Assembly: GCA_030386875.1 (NCBI GenBank)
Contig: CM059562.1
Location: 66,276,201 to 66,340,200 of the forward strand
Source: Morinoia aosen
Lineage: Eukaryota > Arthropoda > Malacostraca > Amphipoda > Talitridae
Direction: 5' to 3'
Length of the DNA stretch: 64,000 nt
Part shown: piece by piece, positions 34,709-49,378 of the stretch
Layout of the letters: each line of letters opens with the position of its first letter
How positions within the stretch are numbered: position 1 is the first letter of the stretch
Translations under genes and position numbers: made by a program
The notes under the pieces: model-generated
Database searches by the model: none
What the model was told of the DNA's origin: nothing
The model's input: only the letters and a program-made list of their open reading frames with translations

Positions 34709-35155
34709 ACGGAGATATTTATTTCATTTGCTTCTTACTCGGGTGCATGTGCATATTGAGGTGTGTGGTATTTGCAACTGGAGAGCACCCTGAGGATGGT
34801 TTATGGAGATATGTTCTATTTCATGCTGTTCGAAAACTATGCCACTTAATATTTCGTTGAGTCTACATTAATTAGAGAATGCACATTGAAGTTAGATATT
34901 CACTCGTGTTCCCACTTTCAACAAACGCCCGTCATATTTCTCTAAGAAGTCTTCAACTAACAAGTACTCGCTTAGGTCATATGATTTTTCAACTCCATTA
35001 CCTAATAAGTGACGGTTTCGCTCAAAATACAAATTACTGTACAGCAATACTTTTCGCATATTTTTTTCATCATGTTTCTGAATTAACCAGCATGGCATTT
35101 TCCACTATTTTTTCAACCTGAATAAAATGTGGAAATGAACCTTTGAACCATTGCT
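34709..35155. repeat. Duplicated blocks C-B, second copy
   Basis: C (34709-34808) is directly followed by B (about 34797-35155), with a few percent divergence from the first copy. The order is reversed relative to 33028-33485, consistent with a sliced-up tandem array of a unit of about 460 bp. Confidence 0.8.
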
Positions 35156-38100
35156 TTTCTTGGCCCACTTGTTCCACCCACCAAATGACCTGATATTTGA
35201 GGCGTCAAATGAAAAACTAGATCTCGTTTGAGACTTGCTCACCTGGAAAAGTTTCTAGTAATTATGCTGTGACGATTTATTTCAGTGTTGATGATTGTAT
35301 CGTTATGATCCTAGATATCCTCTGCAATGCGTGAAAGCTTACATAAACATCAAACCAATGTCAATCCTACATAGCTAATGAATACCACACAAGTTCTACT
35401 TCTGATTTACTCACTGGAAAGGATCTAATGATTGTTTGGTCTGTCATATGTGTCTCTACATCCCGAGGAGCAGTGCTACCGAGTAACGCTTTGTGCAAGC
35501 ATCGATCACGAGCCTTCTGCATGCAATCGTTTCCAGTATTGCCACTGCATGCTGAGCCTGACACTACTCATGCATGAATAGATGCATGGCGACCGTTTCG
35601 GCCTGGTTGGTCAGTTGACGCATCGACTGAGTCGTTCTCCAAGTTTCCCAAAAACCTTGAATACTCTCCTCAAGTATAGCAGACTTCTAGCTAGTATTCC
35701 TCGCGATTTGAAAGTAATTTTAACTTACGAGCAACGTCTGTAGAGTTAATGGATGTGTCCTCCACAGAGAAGGGTTGATAAATTCACGTATTGAAGTAGC
35801 CAGTGATGGTTCATCCTGCCAGTAACTCAGTTTTACATCATTCAGGACCTAGAGCTGAGATGAGATCTCACACAAGCTACATCTAGCGTTTAGGACAGAA
35901 AGTAAAACAGTTATCCGATGGAAAAATTTGTGACACTATTCAAGTAAATAGGTGACATTACAAAAAATCAAACGCATAAACGCCGCCCCTTTTACCAGTA
36001 TTCTGAGTAGTATTTCTATTTAAAGAATTGTTCAGGGATTTCACTTCAGAAATGAAACTAGCTAAGTAGACAACCTATGTTATTAGGCGGTGATCTCTCA
36101 CCTGCTTATGTCGGAGATTTTCTTGGCTGTACGAGCTCATCCAGCAGGAGAGTTATTTACTGCTAAAGTGGCAAGAAACGTTTAAAATCTCACAATAAGG
36201 ACAAGAACCAGCTTCGCATGCAATAAAAGACAGAGACATTTTTGTAATTCCTTAAGAGTATTTTTTAATGCTCCAATAAAATTGTAGCCATGCATCACTC
36301 AACACACTAATGCCACTCCCGCACTTCGTTACGTCCAGGCCAAAGAGTCTAAACTATTTTAACGTCGCTGAACTATGTCAGTGAATCAATCATGCACCGA
36401 GTGAATGAGAAATAAAGAGCGACGTTCGTCACAAAAGATTTGAAGCCTTATCTAACTCAACCAAAGAAGATGTCTCCATCTGAAGATAATCCCAGAAAAC
36501 TTCATAGATATTAAAAAACTTTCCTGTTCGTGGCTGTGACGCGCGCCGTCAGAGAAGAGTTTTTCTTTATTCCTTCTTCAGCAAGATAATGAACTTGAAC
36601 GAAAGGGGAGACAATGAAATTCTTTCGCAGACTCAGTTCATACATTCAGTTCCAATATGAGATTTGGGTTAATGACAGTAGCAATTCCTTGAAACAAAAT
36701 ACTTGAAGCTCTTTATACTCACGCTGGAGAATCAGTTTTCGAGTGTAATATTAGGGGGATAAACTGCCGCCAACTGGCTTCCCTCATAATCTCCGAGAGT
36801 CATTTACTTCATATTTTTTCAAAATAGTTAGGCTTTATTTGTTCTTCGCCGATAGTACGAGAAATCTTGTTTGCATATCTTTTTAGAAAATTCAGTACGA
36901 ACTATTCAAGGAATCCGAACATTCCATTAATAGCCTTTCTTTTGCGACGAGCGGTGTGACTTTAGTTGAGCTCAAAAAAATTAACTCGTCTCACCAGAAT
37001 CCTTTTTCTTCGCTTGAAAAGTTTGAGCTTTTGCCAAAAAATTGCCGTTGTTGGTCAAAATGGATGTCAAAGCCCTCTTACCTCGACGGACGCATAGCGG
37101 CTTCACCGAAGAGTTGCAATAATTTTTAGGAAACCCATCGTTGAGAACGTTTTATTAGTGTATGCGCTTTGGCCAGATAAGGAGTAAATAAAAAAGGATA
37201 GCTTTTCTGAAAAAAGATTTTCGTTTCATAAACTCGAAAACGCAAAAGGACAAAATAATTGTGATACCCGAGTTGATAGGTTTGTAAAGAGAAAATTTGA
37301 TAGATGCTGAGACTTATATAAAATTAATCTGTTGCCAGTATGGTCAAGCTAATTTTTAGTGAAAACTGATGTTTACAAAATTTAGTTTTGCTATAGTACT
37401 CACTTTTCACCGCAGCGTTTGAGAAAGCCTGTCATCGCTCTGAGAAACACGAACAGAAACGCCCTTTGGTGATTTGGCGGCATGCTACTGCAGGCACGGC
37501 AGCTACAACTTTTCGCTTCTAACTTTCGGTCGGCAAAGCGTTCAAACTGCACGTCAATAGAGTCATTCAAGATAAAACTGCATTTTTTGAAGTTTAACAA
37601 TTCAAGTTAAACTTTCAATTTGGGACAGAATAAAAATCAAACACAAACGTTTATTTGACGATTGCTAGACGAAGGGTTTTGAATAGAGAACCTCTACTTC
37701 TATTGAACACGGCCTGTAGACGAATTAGTTGAGTCAACGCTGAGTAAGCACAAGATCGCGTTATCGTTTTATTCTCCCTCGGAAACTGATCTAAGAACAC
37801 ATTGGGAGTTCACGGAACAAGTATTTCGAATAGACTTAGTCATTGTATGTATGACTGGAAGGAAAGACGTCTTGTGGTGAAAAGTCCCTTACGCATCCCA
37901 CGTGCAGCGAATCACTCCAATGTAGGCGTTTTCCAAACGTGAAAGCGTAACGGAGAAAAACATATACACAATGATGGAAATATTTTATTTTCACCGCAAA
38001 ATATTTTAACTTTAAAAAAAAAAACTTCACCCGAGCATCAAGAAAATCGAGGCTATTGAGCTGCTGGGCAACAGTTGCTCATTGCAGCTTTACAGCCTCC

Positions 38101-41100
38101 TCCCTGAGAGATTGCGTACCTTACTGAGAAAACTCCCACCTCACTCAGAATTTTGAAGTGCCTTTGCTACGAGAAAAAAAATGCGTCCGCTCAAGTACAG
38201 TTACGAGGAAACGAGATTCAGTATGATGTCAAATATTATGTAAACGTAGCGAAAAATACGAAGATGCGAAAACAAAATACAAGGCATTCATCTGTTACAA
38301 AATCACATTACAAAAGCTCAACCATTTTTCGTAATTATTTTCGGTATGAGTTTTTTCGGAATTTAAATAGACGGTAGAACAAGCATGAACTGCCCAGAAT
38401 TCACTCGTTTTCTGCTCTTTTCTCTATAAGAAACGGTCTCTCCAAAACGGACACAGATGCCATTCTCTTGCAGGGACATTTAACCTAAATATTAAGAATT
38501 GTTCTCCGCGTCACCTTAACTTCTGCCCCACAGCAATCAAGACCCGAGGTTCCCTCACATGCAGATAAAATACGAATAAAGGCGTTGTTAATGTAATCTT
38601 CTATAAATGCACGATGTAATTCACTCCGACCTTCTGAGTAGGTCTTACAAGAATATTGTAAATCCGATAGCTGGAAAGCTCGTCACGGATCGGAGCGGAG
38701 ACCAAGCACACGCCATCAGTTACTGTAAAAGTTCGTATTTTTTAAATTTTTAGAAATGTTTCAGTATGTTAGTGATTGCTCTGCTGGAAATTTCAGGAAT
38801 GTTTTTAAACAATCGAATCACAGGATTTAACTGAAATGTTTACGAAATGTAACAGATTTGATTTACACTCTCCTGCAGCTGCCAGCAAACCGGGCTCCAG
38901 TGATCTGAACCTATTGATAAATAAAATTTGATGAAGAGGAGAACCAATGTGAAAATGACCATAATTTATCCCAGACGTTTTCAAATCCCATACTTGGAAA
39001 GGTTGTCTCTGGCGTAATAAGTAATAAATAACATTGAACGTTCAACACAATATGTAACAAATAATGTACATTTTAACATTGGTACTATGTATCACCCTAC
39101 GCGTGAGATTCCTAAAGAATCTACCTATTTGAAATATAAATGGAATTTGTTGCAATAATCCCGGTAAGTATTCTCTTTCCATGTTCTTGCATGTTCTTGT
39201 TCTGTAATTAAATGAGCACATAACCAGCAAGTTGATATTTGACTAAAATAAATTCAAAATGACTCCAACAACGTCAGTTATCCAGCTTGAGTGAACTAAG
39301 CATTCTTTTCATTCGGTAATCTTCTCGTATAACCTAGCCTACGAAAACCCCTTTCGAAATTTGTTCCACTCAGAGCTCGGCAAACAAAATTTACAAAATA
39401 ACCACACTGCGGTCGGTGTCATTCTCACGTCGCTTGTGTCGTGCTATAGGAAACCCCACAAGTATTGAAACTTTGACCGATTTTGGACTCTTTTCAACGT
39501 TAAAAAGTAGAGCAACAGTAATTTTATTTATAATATTGTAGTTAGGGATCAGTGACGCACGTAGCAGTGAAGGGTAGTTAGAAATTTTTTCTCTTCGTAG
39601 TATTTTTTTCTCCTTTTATTTTTAACTCGTCAACGAATGTTGCAAAAAGTGTACTGCCGTAATTAGTTACGATCAAGGTGGCGTATGTAAATTGTGTTCA
39701 TAGCTCTGACAATTGGCGCTTTAGCTCAATATGTAAATTTACTAAGATAACTATTTAATGCATATTCGAACAAATAAGTAAACGCTTAACCTGATACAAC
39801 AAGCTTTACTCAGCCCTGCTCAATTTCATTTATTCATAATGATCCTGAAATATGTGGCTGATTTTGGTGAATGATTCACGTGCTATTCTTAAAGAATTCT
39901 TACTAAAACTACGGCACTATACACACATAGCTCGTTTTCTTCTACAAAACAAGGTCTACGTATGAGTCAGTGTACACATAGTCCTTTTCTGAACACTTTA
40001 AATGTTTCTTAGAGAGAAGAACACTAGACAGTACGCTACCGTTTCTCACAATGTTGTTCAATAATCTCACTATAAATGTATTTGCTGAAGTCGACTATAT
40101 TTAAGTCTCTGAATTTCAAGTAATATTATTTTCATTAATTTTTCTCGCAACTATTTGCGCTGAGACAAAATTCACGTATTTTATTATTCTGACCTTCTCA
40201 GTTAGCACTATTCAAACTGAGTAGATGACTGTTCGATTTCAACAATTGCATCCAATAATAGAACTTCCATCAGTCTTTGTTGTGCAATAAATTACGACGT
40301 CCTTGTAGGGCTGTCCAATTCTAAATGCAACACACGGAACAGCAATGCTGAGGTCTGTCATTCGTCTCGCCAATCCAAGTTACCCCACTTCCCACATTTT
40401 TGCCTTCATGCTTTTTGCGGAGAATGCGCTCACTGTATTTCCTAATTCTGGAGCTCTGAACTCCAAGGCAAAGTATCAGGCTCGTTGTCGAATGGGAAGA
40501 CAAGTGTAGTACAATTGACACTTCTGTGCTTCCTTGTTTTTACACTGCGTGGCAAAAACGAACTGAATAAAATGAGACATGGAACAACATGATTTTCTAT
40601 TCAGAAACTTAAGCTTGTGGTGACACTCATTTTCCAGCGCATAGACTATGACATAGACATAGTCTATGACTTAATGTTTCCTACCAGACATAGACTATGA
40701 AGGAAACATTATTACAAAATAACTTTATACAAATGAATCAAAAATACAGTTTGACGTTTCTCCCGCCTCAATTCACATGAATGAAAGTTGTATTTGTGTT
40801 TATTTTAAAATACTTTCCTTAGTTGCATTACACTGGAAATTTTCAATCTAATTTTTATAATTTGCTAGAAACAGATTTTACATCATAAACCTACGTAAAA
40901 CAAAAGACGGCGTTGTATTTAATGATATTTATGCCCTCATATTCTAAAATCAGTCGAATTAACTGTCTTTGTACTGTTGTTGCGTTACTCTTTGAAGGAA
41001 GTATCATCTTATTGACTGGTGATGCTAAGAACATCATGGTGTAATCGTCGCTTACTACTTTTTAGAAATCCCTCTTGAGTTATTGTGAATGTGATCGATG

Positions 41101-44100
41101 AAACACCAACTGAGTTGCTAAAAACATAGAAAGATTAAAAAACTACTATATTAATAGTGTTAATGAATTCCTTGATAAAATCTCAAGCATTGGAGATCAG
41201 TGTGTCCCACGTGTATTACTTACTGACCACGTTTATCACGTGCATTTCTTGCGGACCACTTACGCTACAGGTGTTGTGTGCGTGCCTTGTGAGTTTGAAC
41301 TCGAATGGCGCTCCCGTTTGTGGTCTTCCACGTGTAACAGTCAATGGAAGAGTGGCAAAATGAAGGAAATTGACTTCATCACTCTACAAAGGAATCATTA
41401 AGGGCTCCTATTGTGCCTATATTCTGGTTGCCATTTGCTGGATGAACGCGTAAGAATTTGTGGGCTTCTTATCACTACATCGAAAGCCGATAAAGAAATT
41501 TTTCTAGTCTATATTTTACTTTTATAAAAGTATGAAACCTTAGCTTATCAAAATCTCATTTTCAGAGTCGATTTCCTTGGTTTCCTAATCTTTATTTTTC
41601 TGTAGTTTTTCTCACAAGTGAACCCGAACAATTATAAAAACAGTTTCGTTTCAATGACTGCCGGTGCCAATTGGCAATATAGTATAGTCATGAGCCAACC
41701 TAATGCAGACGCTAAATTTTCTACAGCTCTGAGGATGTACGTTGTCCCTTAACTATTTTTCGATGGAACATGTATTATTAACCCTTAACTTCTCCACAAG
41801 CCATATATGGCACACTCACTAAAAATGCTAAACACAGTTTATTTCTTGTTGAATTTGTGCCCTAGTGTAATTTTTTAGGTATTCTGCCGGACGGCAGTTC
41901 CGTCCCCATTTTGATGTTGGTACGAGTGGTCCAGTTTACTGATAAAACTCTAATAATTATGGTTGTTCAAGCGCACTATAGTTGCTTGTTGTTCGTCATG
42001 CTGCCCCACTGTTCTCCGTTATTACATTCGGAACAATTAGATTCCGTGCTTTCATTAATGATACGGGAAACTTCAATGCCCAACTTATAGCAATAAATAG
42101 TACAGAATATTTTTCGTCTCAAATCATACTACAGTTTTTAGCAGATCACATGAAGCGTAGTGAGAAATTCACGTCTTTGCTGCCCAACTTAAGATGACCA
42201 TTCCCCCAAGCAACATCGTGTGTATATTTGAATATTTCCCTTTGTGTCTTCAGCAGATTTGTAAATAGATATGATTCCAATTAGTATTGAAAATGCATGA
42301 TGAATGCATAATGAATGCATGAACTTTGATCATTTCAAATTTTATTTAAAAACTTTTCAGATTTTGTTTTCAAGTACGTCAGCTTGTTTGATTGTTAACT
42401 AGTTTTTCATTGTCCAAACTACTTTTAGCTCAACAAGATTGGGCAAGCCTTAACGCCCGGTTTTCAGTTTTTAGAAAGGGGAAAATTCGACTTCATTTTC
42501 ATCTACCCATAAAATAAAAGTCACCGTACGCTGATATATTCCCATACATGAGTTTGTCAAACTGTTTTTTCTCTGCAGTGGCATATAGCATGAAGTACCA
42601 GGTAAGCGTTTCTGATATACGAGTTTCACTACAACACAAATACAAATATAATATTTGATTCGCGGGCATTACTATAAATATATATATGTATTAGGCTGAC
42701 ATGTTTGTCTGGAGTGCAAAAGTGAATGACCAATGCAGGAAAAATTTGGAAGAGGGTGATATCTGTGTCACAGATGCGCTCATCACAAGTTTTTCGTTGT
42801 TCAAATAATCAGATACGAAATGTTTTTATCTTCTCATTACACCCTAACGAGATGTTTTACGTGCTCTAACGAACTTTTTTATCGCGTCATTGCTAACGGG
42901 ACCTGTGCGCTTGAATTAAAGATAATTCAAATCGTTCACCATCATGTAGTAGAAATTTAGTTTTTCATTGATTTAAATTTTATAAGATAATAGTCTAGTA
43001 TAGTTAAACAACTCTGATTATGTTGTCGGTAGCGTGCTTGTTTTTTCACTCTCTTCGCTTTCCACGATGACTCGGGGCAAAAGTAAGTGCAATGATGCCA
43101 GTGCAATAATTAAATAGAGCGAAATTTAGTATTCCGCATTTTATTACGTAACAAAACAGGAAGATCCATAGCTACATGTCTATTAAAAACACAGGGAAAA
43201 TTTTAAAGTTCTCACACTCACTGTTATGAATACTATCTTTTACAAATACCTGTTTGTAAATTTTACTTCCTTTTAATTAATAATGTAAACCACCTGATCC
43301 AACGGTCTAATATATTAGGCAGTAAGTAAGTAAATATATTTTTGTTCACGAATTAAATAGTTAAATGAACAAATAAAAACATGAGGGATGTACAGTACAT
43401 GTTGTATGGAAAACGCCAGTTACGACAAGGACTCCGGACTTTGGGTCCTAAACTTTGTCCTCACACTGCCCAACTTCTGAGCAGCTCCTCCGTGCTGAGG
43501 CAGCGGAGGCCCCGGAGACAGTGGCTCTCCATCTCGCGTAGTATCCATACGGATTAAAATCACTTGAAAGAAAACAATTCATGATCATAGGACATCGTAT
43601 TACTCTCAAAGTTTTTGATCAATTCGGTCATTGAGCTTGTCAATGAAATGGTGACGCTTCCAATATCTCCGGGGAAAAAAAGCGAAAATGTGAATGAGTC
43701 AATACGCAGTTTTGAAAATTGATCGGCCAAACATGATTATCCGTTTTTTACCCTTCACGTGTTTCAGTGAGGTACGTGAAAATATGAAATCAAAATTTAC
43801 CCTCTATTTTCCTGCACTGGTATGCACCAGAGGATTGAAAAAATTTTCAGTGAATTCATAATTGAAGTCGAGTATTTGACTTGAATTTGACGGATATGCA
43901 GTATTTTACTGCATTTTGTAAGTAGGAATGCATTGACAAGACTGAGAAGAATCAATTTTCTACTTTTAGAAGTTCACTAAAATTGTTGAAAATGGGGGGA
44001 AAATATTTTACAGTTTTTAACAGCTCACGCTTTCGAAACACATGTTGGTCCGAACTGCTCTATCAAAGTCGTTCCATTGAAGAATCTGACGCAGCAGTAA

Positions 44101-47100
44101 TGCACCTGACTTATTTGTTACAGACCAGAATCTAAAGTGGGGAGTGTCTCCTTCAACTTTGCCATGTATTTAAATGCATATATATAAGGCTGCTGCTCTG
44201 AAACTATAACCCCCTCACGCAGCTTGAACATTAAATTTCAATATAAATAGGAAAATACATAGAACGCGCAATTTCAAATTGGCTCTAAATTGAATCCTCT
44301 CCGAGTGAAATCCGAGATGATTGCACCCCAACATGAAGAAAGCCTAGTCTAATGGTACCCATGTAACGGACTCTCAAGAGGGCTGACGGCTTTCCAGCGT
44401 TTGCATGCAGAAAGGAACGTGAACACATGTTTCTCGGCCAGAGCGCTGGCTTCTGCCATAAAGTATAAGAATTTATGAACCAGCATCGCTTAACTTGTAT
44501 CCTAGATACCACATGGTCGCAGCTGACCACAGTTGCATGGACACTTGAGCTTCTGTGTGAGGCACTTGAGTATTATTCTAGGTGTAAATGAAGCGAAATG
44601 TACGTAAAGTAAACCGAGTCTTACGATATGCATCGAGGCTGCTTTAATTAAAATGAGGCGCACATTTTTAAAGTGATTTAATAAAATGTTGGGGCATGTT
44701 TTTTCGACAAATTTGGAACCAAGAAATTCTTGAAAAAAAACATCTATTAATCTTAACTGATTTCAGTAATATAAGCGATAGAAAATCTTGAATATAAATC
44801 TTTCAACCATTTACCATCGAATATGTTGTATTTGGAAGAAGAAGAATTCTATTATTTTCCATGAAATTCACTTTCATAAAACAAAAAATTAACAAATTGA
44901 ATCAGAATAAAATTATCATTTTATAATTGATTTTCTCTCAGAAATTCCAACATTTGTTTTTTATTAGTGGACGGATTGTCACAAAGTGACGTAGAAAATT
45001 GTTATTTCCAATATTTCGAGGCGCAAAACACCTGCTTCGGAGCAGGTTAATCCTGCATTAAAGACTAAAAATCTGCTCAAAACCGCTGAGAGGAAGGGAT
45101 GCAAGTTCACTCTCACTTCATGGTGACATTAATTCATTTTTTGAACGATTTTTAGAACAATAAAATGAATTACGAGAAGTTGAAATGAATAAAAAATATA
45201 GGCACTGAAAATTGTGAATGTAAGAAGACATGGTACGAGCAAGGAGGAAAGGTGTGCGTAAAAAAATATAAGTGGGCCAGAGGAAGTGGATTTAGTAAAT
45301 AGAAATGATGTATAGGCAAGAATAAATGGTAAAGGAGAGGAGAAATGATAAAGGTAAGGAGATATGTTACATATAAGTAGATGATAAAAAATGGGAAGCT
45401 GAGAATGTTGTAAGTAAGAAAAAATTTATCACAGTAAAAATAAAAACTCCCAGACCCTCTTTTTCCCAATATTTAAAGGAGGCTCTATTTTATAATTCAC
45501 AACATTCTCAGATGAAGTTACATGTGCCGTTTGTTTTTTTTTAAATTATACTATGAAAGCTCAAAACATTGAACTGACCACATTCAAATAAAGTAGGTTG
45601 TCTTGAAGCAGTAGTAACAACAACTGCACTGCGCTCATCAGCAACGGGCTCGGAGCTTGCAAGATGAACAGAACTGAAACACAAGTTTGGTGAGCCGCTG
45701 TTATTTTGGGGTAACGAGAATTTGATTCAGCCTCAAAGTCGTTGTACAATTTTTCAAAAAAACTCGCATGTGGATACTAGCGTTCTGAAGCTGCTCTGAT
45801 TTTTTAAATGAGTGTAATAAATAAAGCGAGAATCCATCTCCTGAAAAGAAAATTCACTTCCCTTGAGATATTTTGCCCTTATCAACACTTTTTTCTCTCA
45901 TTTACATCAATTTCCTTCTTTAATTTGAATTGAGTATGCGTGATTTATTCCCTCGTAAACATGATTATTAACCAATTATTGAGCTAAAAATGTGATTAAA
46001 ACTCAAAATGAAGCTCACTTCTTGATTCTCACACATAATTCCCTTGACTACCACCATTTCTCCTTAACTACAGGTCTTCCCTTTATTTATACATTCCTAT
46101 GTTTACACCATATTTTTGACCCATCAACAAGTATTTGTGTAGTCAACCTTTTGCGTTCATTATTTTCTCACAGTCCGTAGAAGTACTTCCTCTGACGATA
46201 AAATGAAAATTTATCTTCCTTCGCCAACACTTGTCGCAACACGGAAGTGGCCAATAACTTGGCAACTGTGTTTAGCAGCCAGTTTTACAACATTTAATTT
46301 TTCGAAATAAAACATGCAAGGCTATAGAGGTGGTTTATTTTCGATCTGTTCAGTTTATACATAAAGGGGGAAATACACAGTCAAGAAAATTTTCCGCCAT
46401 ACGAAAAGAACACCAACCGTTTTCGTGATTGATTAATAGTGGTCCTTCAATGATCAAAGTCGCTAATACAAATGCTTATGAAACATCTTGTCCTCGGTGC
46501 CCGCACTTGCCTAGTACATTGGTATGTTGTGCAAGGCTTCTAGCATTGAAATTTTCTATTCGCAGCCCACGAAAACCCATGCGTTATATTTTTCCAATAT
46601 TTTAAGTGCGAGCCTAAATTATCATATTTACCCATGATCTGCGAGCCTACTTCCCAAGTCAGGGATGTCCGAGCCAAGCCTCGGGTCACATCTGTCTGGC
46701 GCGGCGCGCCTCGAGAACGTGCTTCAAGAGCACTCCGGAGGCTTTCTTGTCGATTGACTAAAATGGGCCAAAATATTTGCTGAGCACCTCACTGAAGGGC
46801 TTGCGTCTTCTTTAGCGGCGAATTCCTAACGAAGGAGACGAATATTTATGCTCTGCTTCTCTGGTCAATGTAATTTTGTGCGCATTTTATATCCCATGCC
46901 AGAGATGTAAAATCGATTTCTATATCTTTAGATGGTACGCACCCAAATGTGCCCTCGTAAATTTTACATGTTGGGATTGCTTTCTCTTTGATATACTTCT
47001 CTGGGATGGATGTTTTGAAAAAGCTATATATAAAAGGCGAACCCCATATACGCACTAAAGGCTTCAATTTTAATGTGCATGTCATGGTTTGGGAATACTT

Positions 47101-47608
47101 TTCATTTTTTCTTTGTAATGACATTGGAAAACCGTTGAAGTTGATGATATTTTCGTGCGTTAAGCCAGTCATGAAAGTTTGTTTCCATGCGCAAACAAAT
47201 ACGAACAGTTTTGTCGTTGATTAATAGCAGTGTAAATTCTGCAGGGTGTCGATAACTTTTGATAGCTTTCTTCACGAATAGCATCACCATATGTATCACT
47301 CAAAGTGTGAACCGTTGTTTTAAAGCTTGTCATACGCCTAGTTCAGCGTAAAACTAACACAACTAGAGAAAACTCAGATAATCATTTGAATTGCTCACTA
47401 TCGACTCTGCACGAAATGTGGAATTATGAATTTAAGGCAAAAGACAGCGACGCTATCTTTAAAATATGCGTTGAAACCAATATTTATAACGTTTTAACAA
47501 AGTTTGATTGACAGTACGTGACCTCACAAGCCACCTATTTTTGACTGCTGGTTCCGCCTCTTTGTCGAAGCCGTCAAAGAGTTCATAGAGTGTTCTATGA
47601 TGTAGACC
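35156..47608. other. AT-rich intergenic sequence
   Basis: No gene is supported. It holds the nested palindromes at 40640-40711, a GC-richer patch at about 43400-43545 (its minus strand is open for about 24 codons and then stops), another at about 46660-46760, and a purine-rich stretch at about 45170-45430. Confidence 0.5.
40640..40711. repeat. Nested inverted repeats
   Basis: CATAGACTATG (40640-40650) pairs with CATAGTCTATG (40658-40668), and a further CATAGACTATG lies at about 40689-40699. This third copy sits inside a second inverted pair, TAATGTTTCCT (40672-40682) and AGGAAACATTA (40701-40711). Confidence 0.85.
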
Positions 47609-47815
47609 ATGGCTCATGTCGAATTAAAGAGGCCGTTGATGCGTAAACAAGAATTAACTCGCGCGGAAAGTGTGCGGGAAATATTTAAAATGGCTCTGTT
47701 GCGAATGCACTGCAATAAATTTGTAATGGACCGCCAAACTTGTGAAGCAAAGGTTGTTTCGAGAAAGGGCAATTTTGCCTCCCAAGTTGAGGAGTTAAAT
47801 TATAATCATGAGTGA
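47609..47815 (+). CDS. Possible small hydrophilic ORF
   Basis: This is a 68-codon frame with a good start context (GACCATGGC). The product is basic and helical-looking (KRPLMRKQELTRAESVREIF, then two Cys). There is no signal peptide and no family I recognise. It may be a chance frame. Confidence 0.2.
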   Translation: MAHVELKRPLMRKQELTRAESVREIFKMALLRMHCNKFVMDRQTCEAKVVSRKGNFASQVEELNYNHE

Positions 47816-48561
47816 GGGTGCGGAATTGGATTAGCCTTTCAGAGTGCCAGAAGAGAAAAACACTGACCGCTCAAGCTTGCATCGAGCTCCTGAGGTACAG
47901 TCCACAAGAGTACTATGAAATGCATGCTTTAAACCAGCCGGTATTTCCCTCGCCTGGGCTCTTTATTTATTAATGAATGAACTTAATTCTAGAGAGAAAC
48001 CCCTGAACCATATATTTCTCGCGATAGAACCAACGAGCAAGTAAAAAGGATTAAATTTTTTAGGGTGTATAGAGTGCACCATACCTCATGTTTGTGAAGC
48101 CAGTCACTTAAATGGATCAATACTTATATTAGATCATATTAAATAGTTCAAACCCCCACTAACTATGGCAAAGATGTTCCAAAGAGAGATAGGATTTAGA
48201 TATAGTTTAGTATGGGGTTCAGGGTGAAGAGAATCTAAGCACAAGATTCCTTACGCAAAGACACTATAAGTTAGGAAATAGGTTTATGAGAGAAGATTGA
48301 AGTTGGTGAAGAAAGTCGAACATTCTAAAAAAACAGGACAGAGGTGAATTGAAAAGGTGGTCCGAAACAAATTCAAACCTTATTTTATTTGAAAAAATGT
48401 GCAGAAAGTATACCTAACCATCAGCTCGGTACCTCACATTTACCCTTGGGAGCGCAAACTCTAATATATCCAAAAGTTTTATCCCAACAAGATAACGGAT
48501 CGGAGCTTATTTGTATATTTCGTAGTTGGTCACTTTCATGTAACCTCTTCTAAATTAAGGC

Positions 48562-48705
48562 ATGCTGAAGGTCGGTGGAATCCCTCAGGACATTGTGGTT
48601 CGCTTCGATGGAGAATCACGCAGCTGGCTGGCCCACCAGTTCGTCCTCTGCTGTATACGTCACGCAGTACTGATACCGACGGATCGGATGTTTATGCGCA
48701 CCTAG
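48562..48705 (+). CDS. Very small ORF in a GC-richer patch
   Basis: A 47-codon ATG-TAG frame in a local GC-rich island reads like protein (MLKVGGIPQDIVVRFDGES, then WLAHQFVLCC). It has no matching splice sites and no recognised domain. It could be the remains of a mobile element. Confidence 0.18.
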   Translation: MLKVGGIPQDIVVRFDGESRSWLAHQFVLCCIRHAVLIPTDRMFMRT

Positions 48706-49159
48706 TAATTATTTTGACGATTATCCACGTCAATTATTTTTGAGTATTGTCACTTCAGCTTATCATTGCTTCTGTGTTTGTTAAAAAATATTCCATAATT
48801 GCTGTTGGGCAGAATTCAGAAACAGGCGTAAAATTGTTTCTGTGGATTAGAAACTGCTGGTGTTTATTCTATTCCTGCGTTGCTTATTTTACCTTCGTTT
48901 AGAGATAAATATTTAAAATAAATAAAATTATTTATTAACATTTAAAAACCTTAACTATCACTTGTGTGTGCATACATAAGACACTCTGTACATATGACAC
49001 TACAGTCATAATTATCTTAAATCAGTTCTCAATAGTACATGAGAATGTTGAATTAAACGCGTTAAGAATGTTACTTTCAAAGGAGAGAAGTTAGATGAGT
49101 TTCAATCTGTATACGCGACAATTGCGCTCTATCAATAATATTTTACTTCGTACTTAGAA

Positions 49160-49186
49160 ATTTAATGGATCATATATCCATTAAAT
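49160..49186. repeat. Short perfect hairpin
   Basis: ATTTAATGGAT and ATCCATTAAAT flank CATAT: an 11-bp perfect stem with a 5-nt loop. Confidence 0.85.
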
Positions 49187-49378
49187 ACTCTACATCACGC
49201 TCATTCCCTTCATTACCTCATCTTCTTAAGTTATAAGCGTTCGTTGGAGTTTTATTATTACGAGGGCACCCTCAATAACCTTTTGAAAATCGTAGCTGTG
49301 AACGCAGCAGGCGACCAACCATCAACGCATCAGTCGCTCGCCTATCGGTTGCGTCCTCTGCCGCAGCCGAAGTTCTCC

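Noticed and set aside
45170-45469. 99-codon hydrophobic minus-strand frame
   Set aside because: Opposite a purine-rich simple-composition stretch; the Phe/Leu/Ser/His-rich reading is a composition effect.
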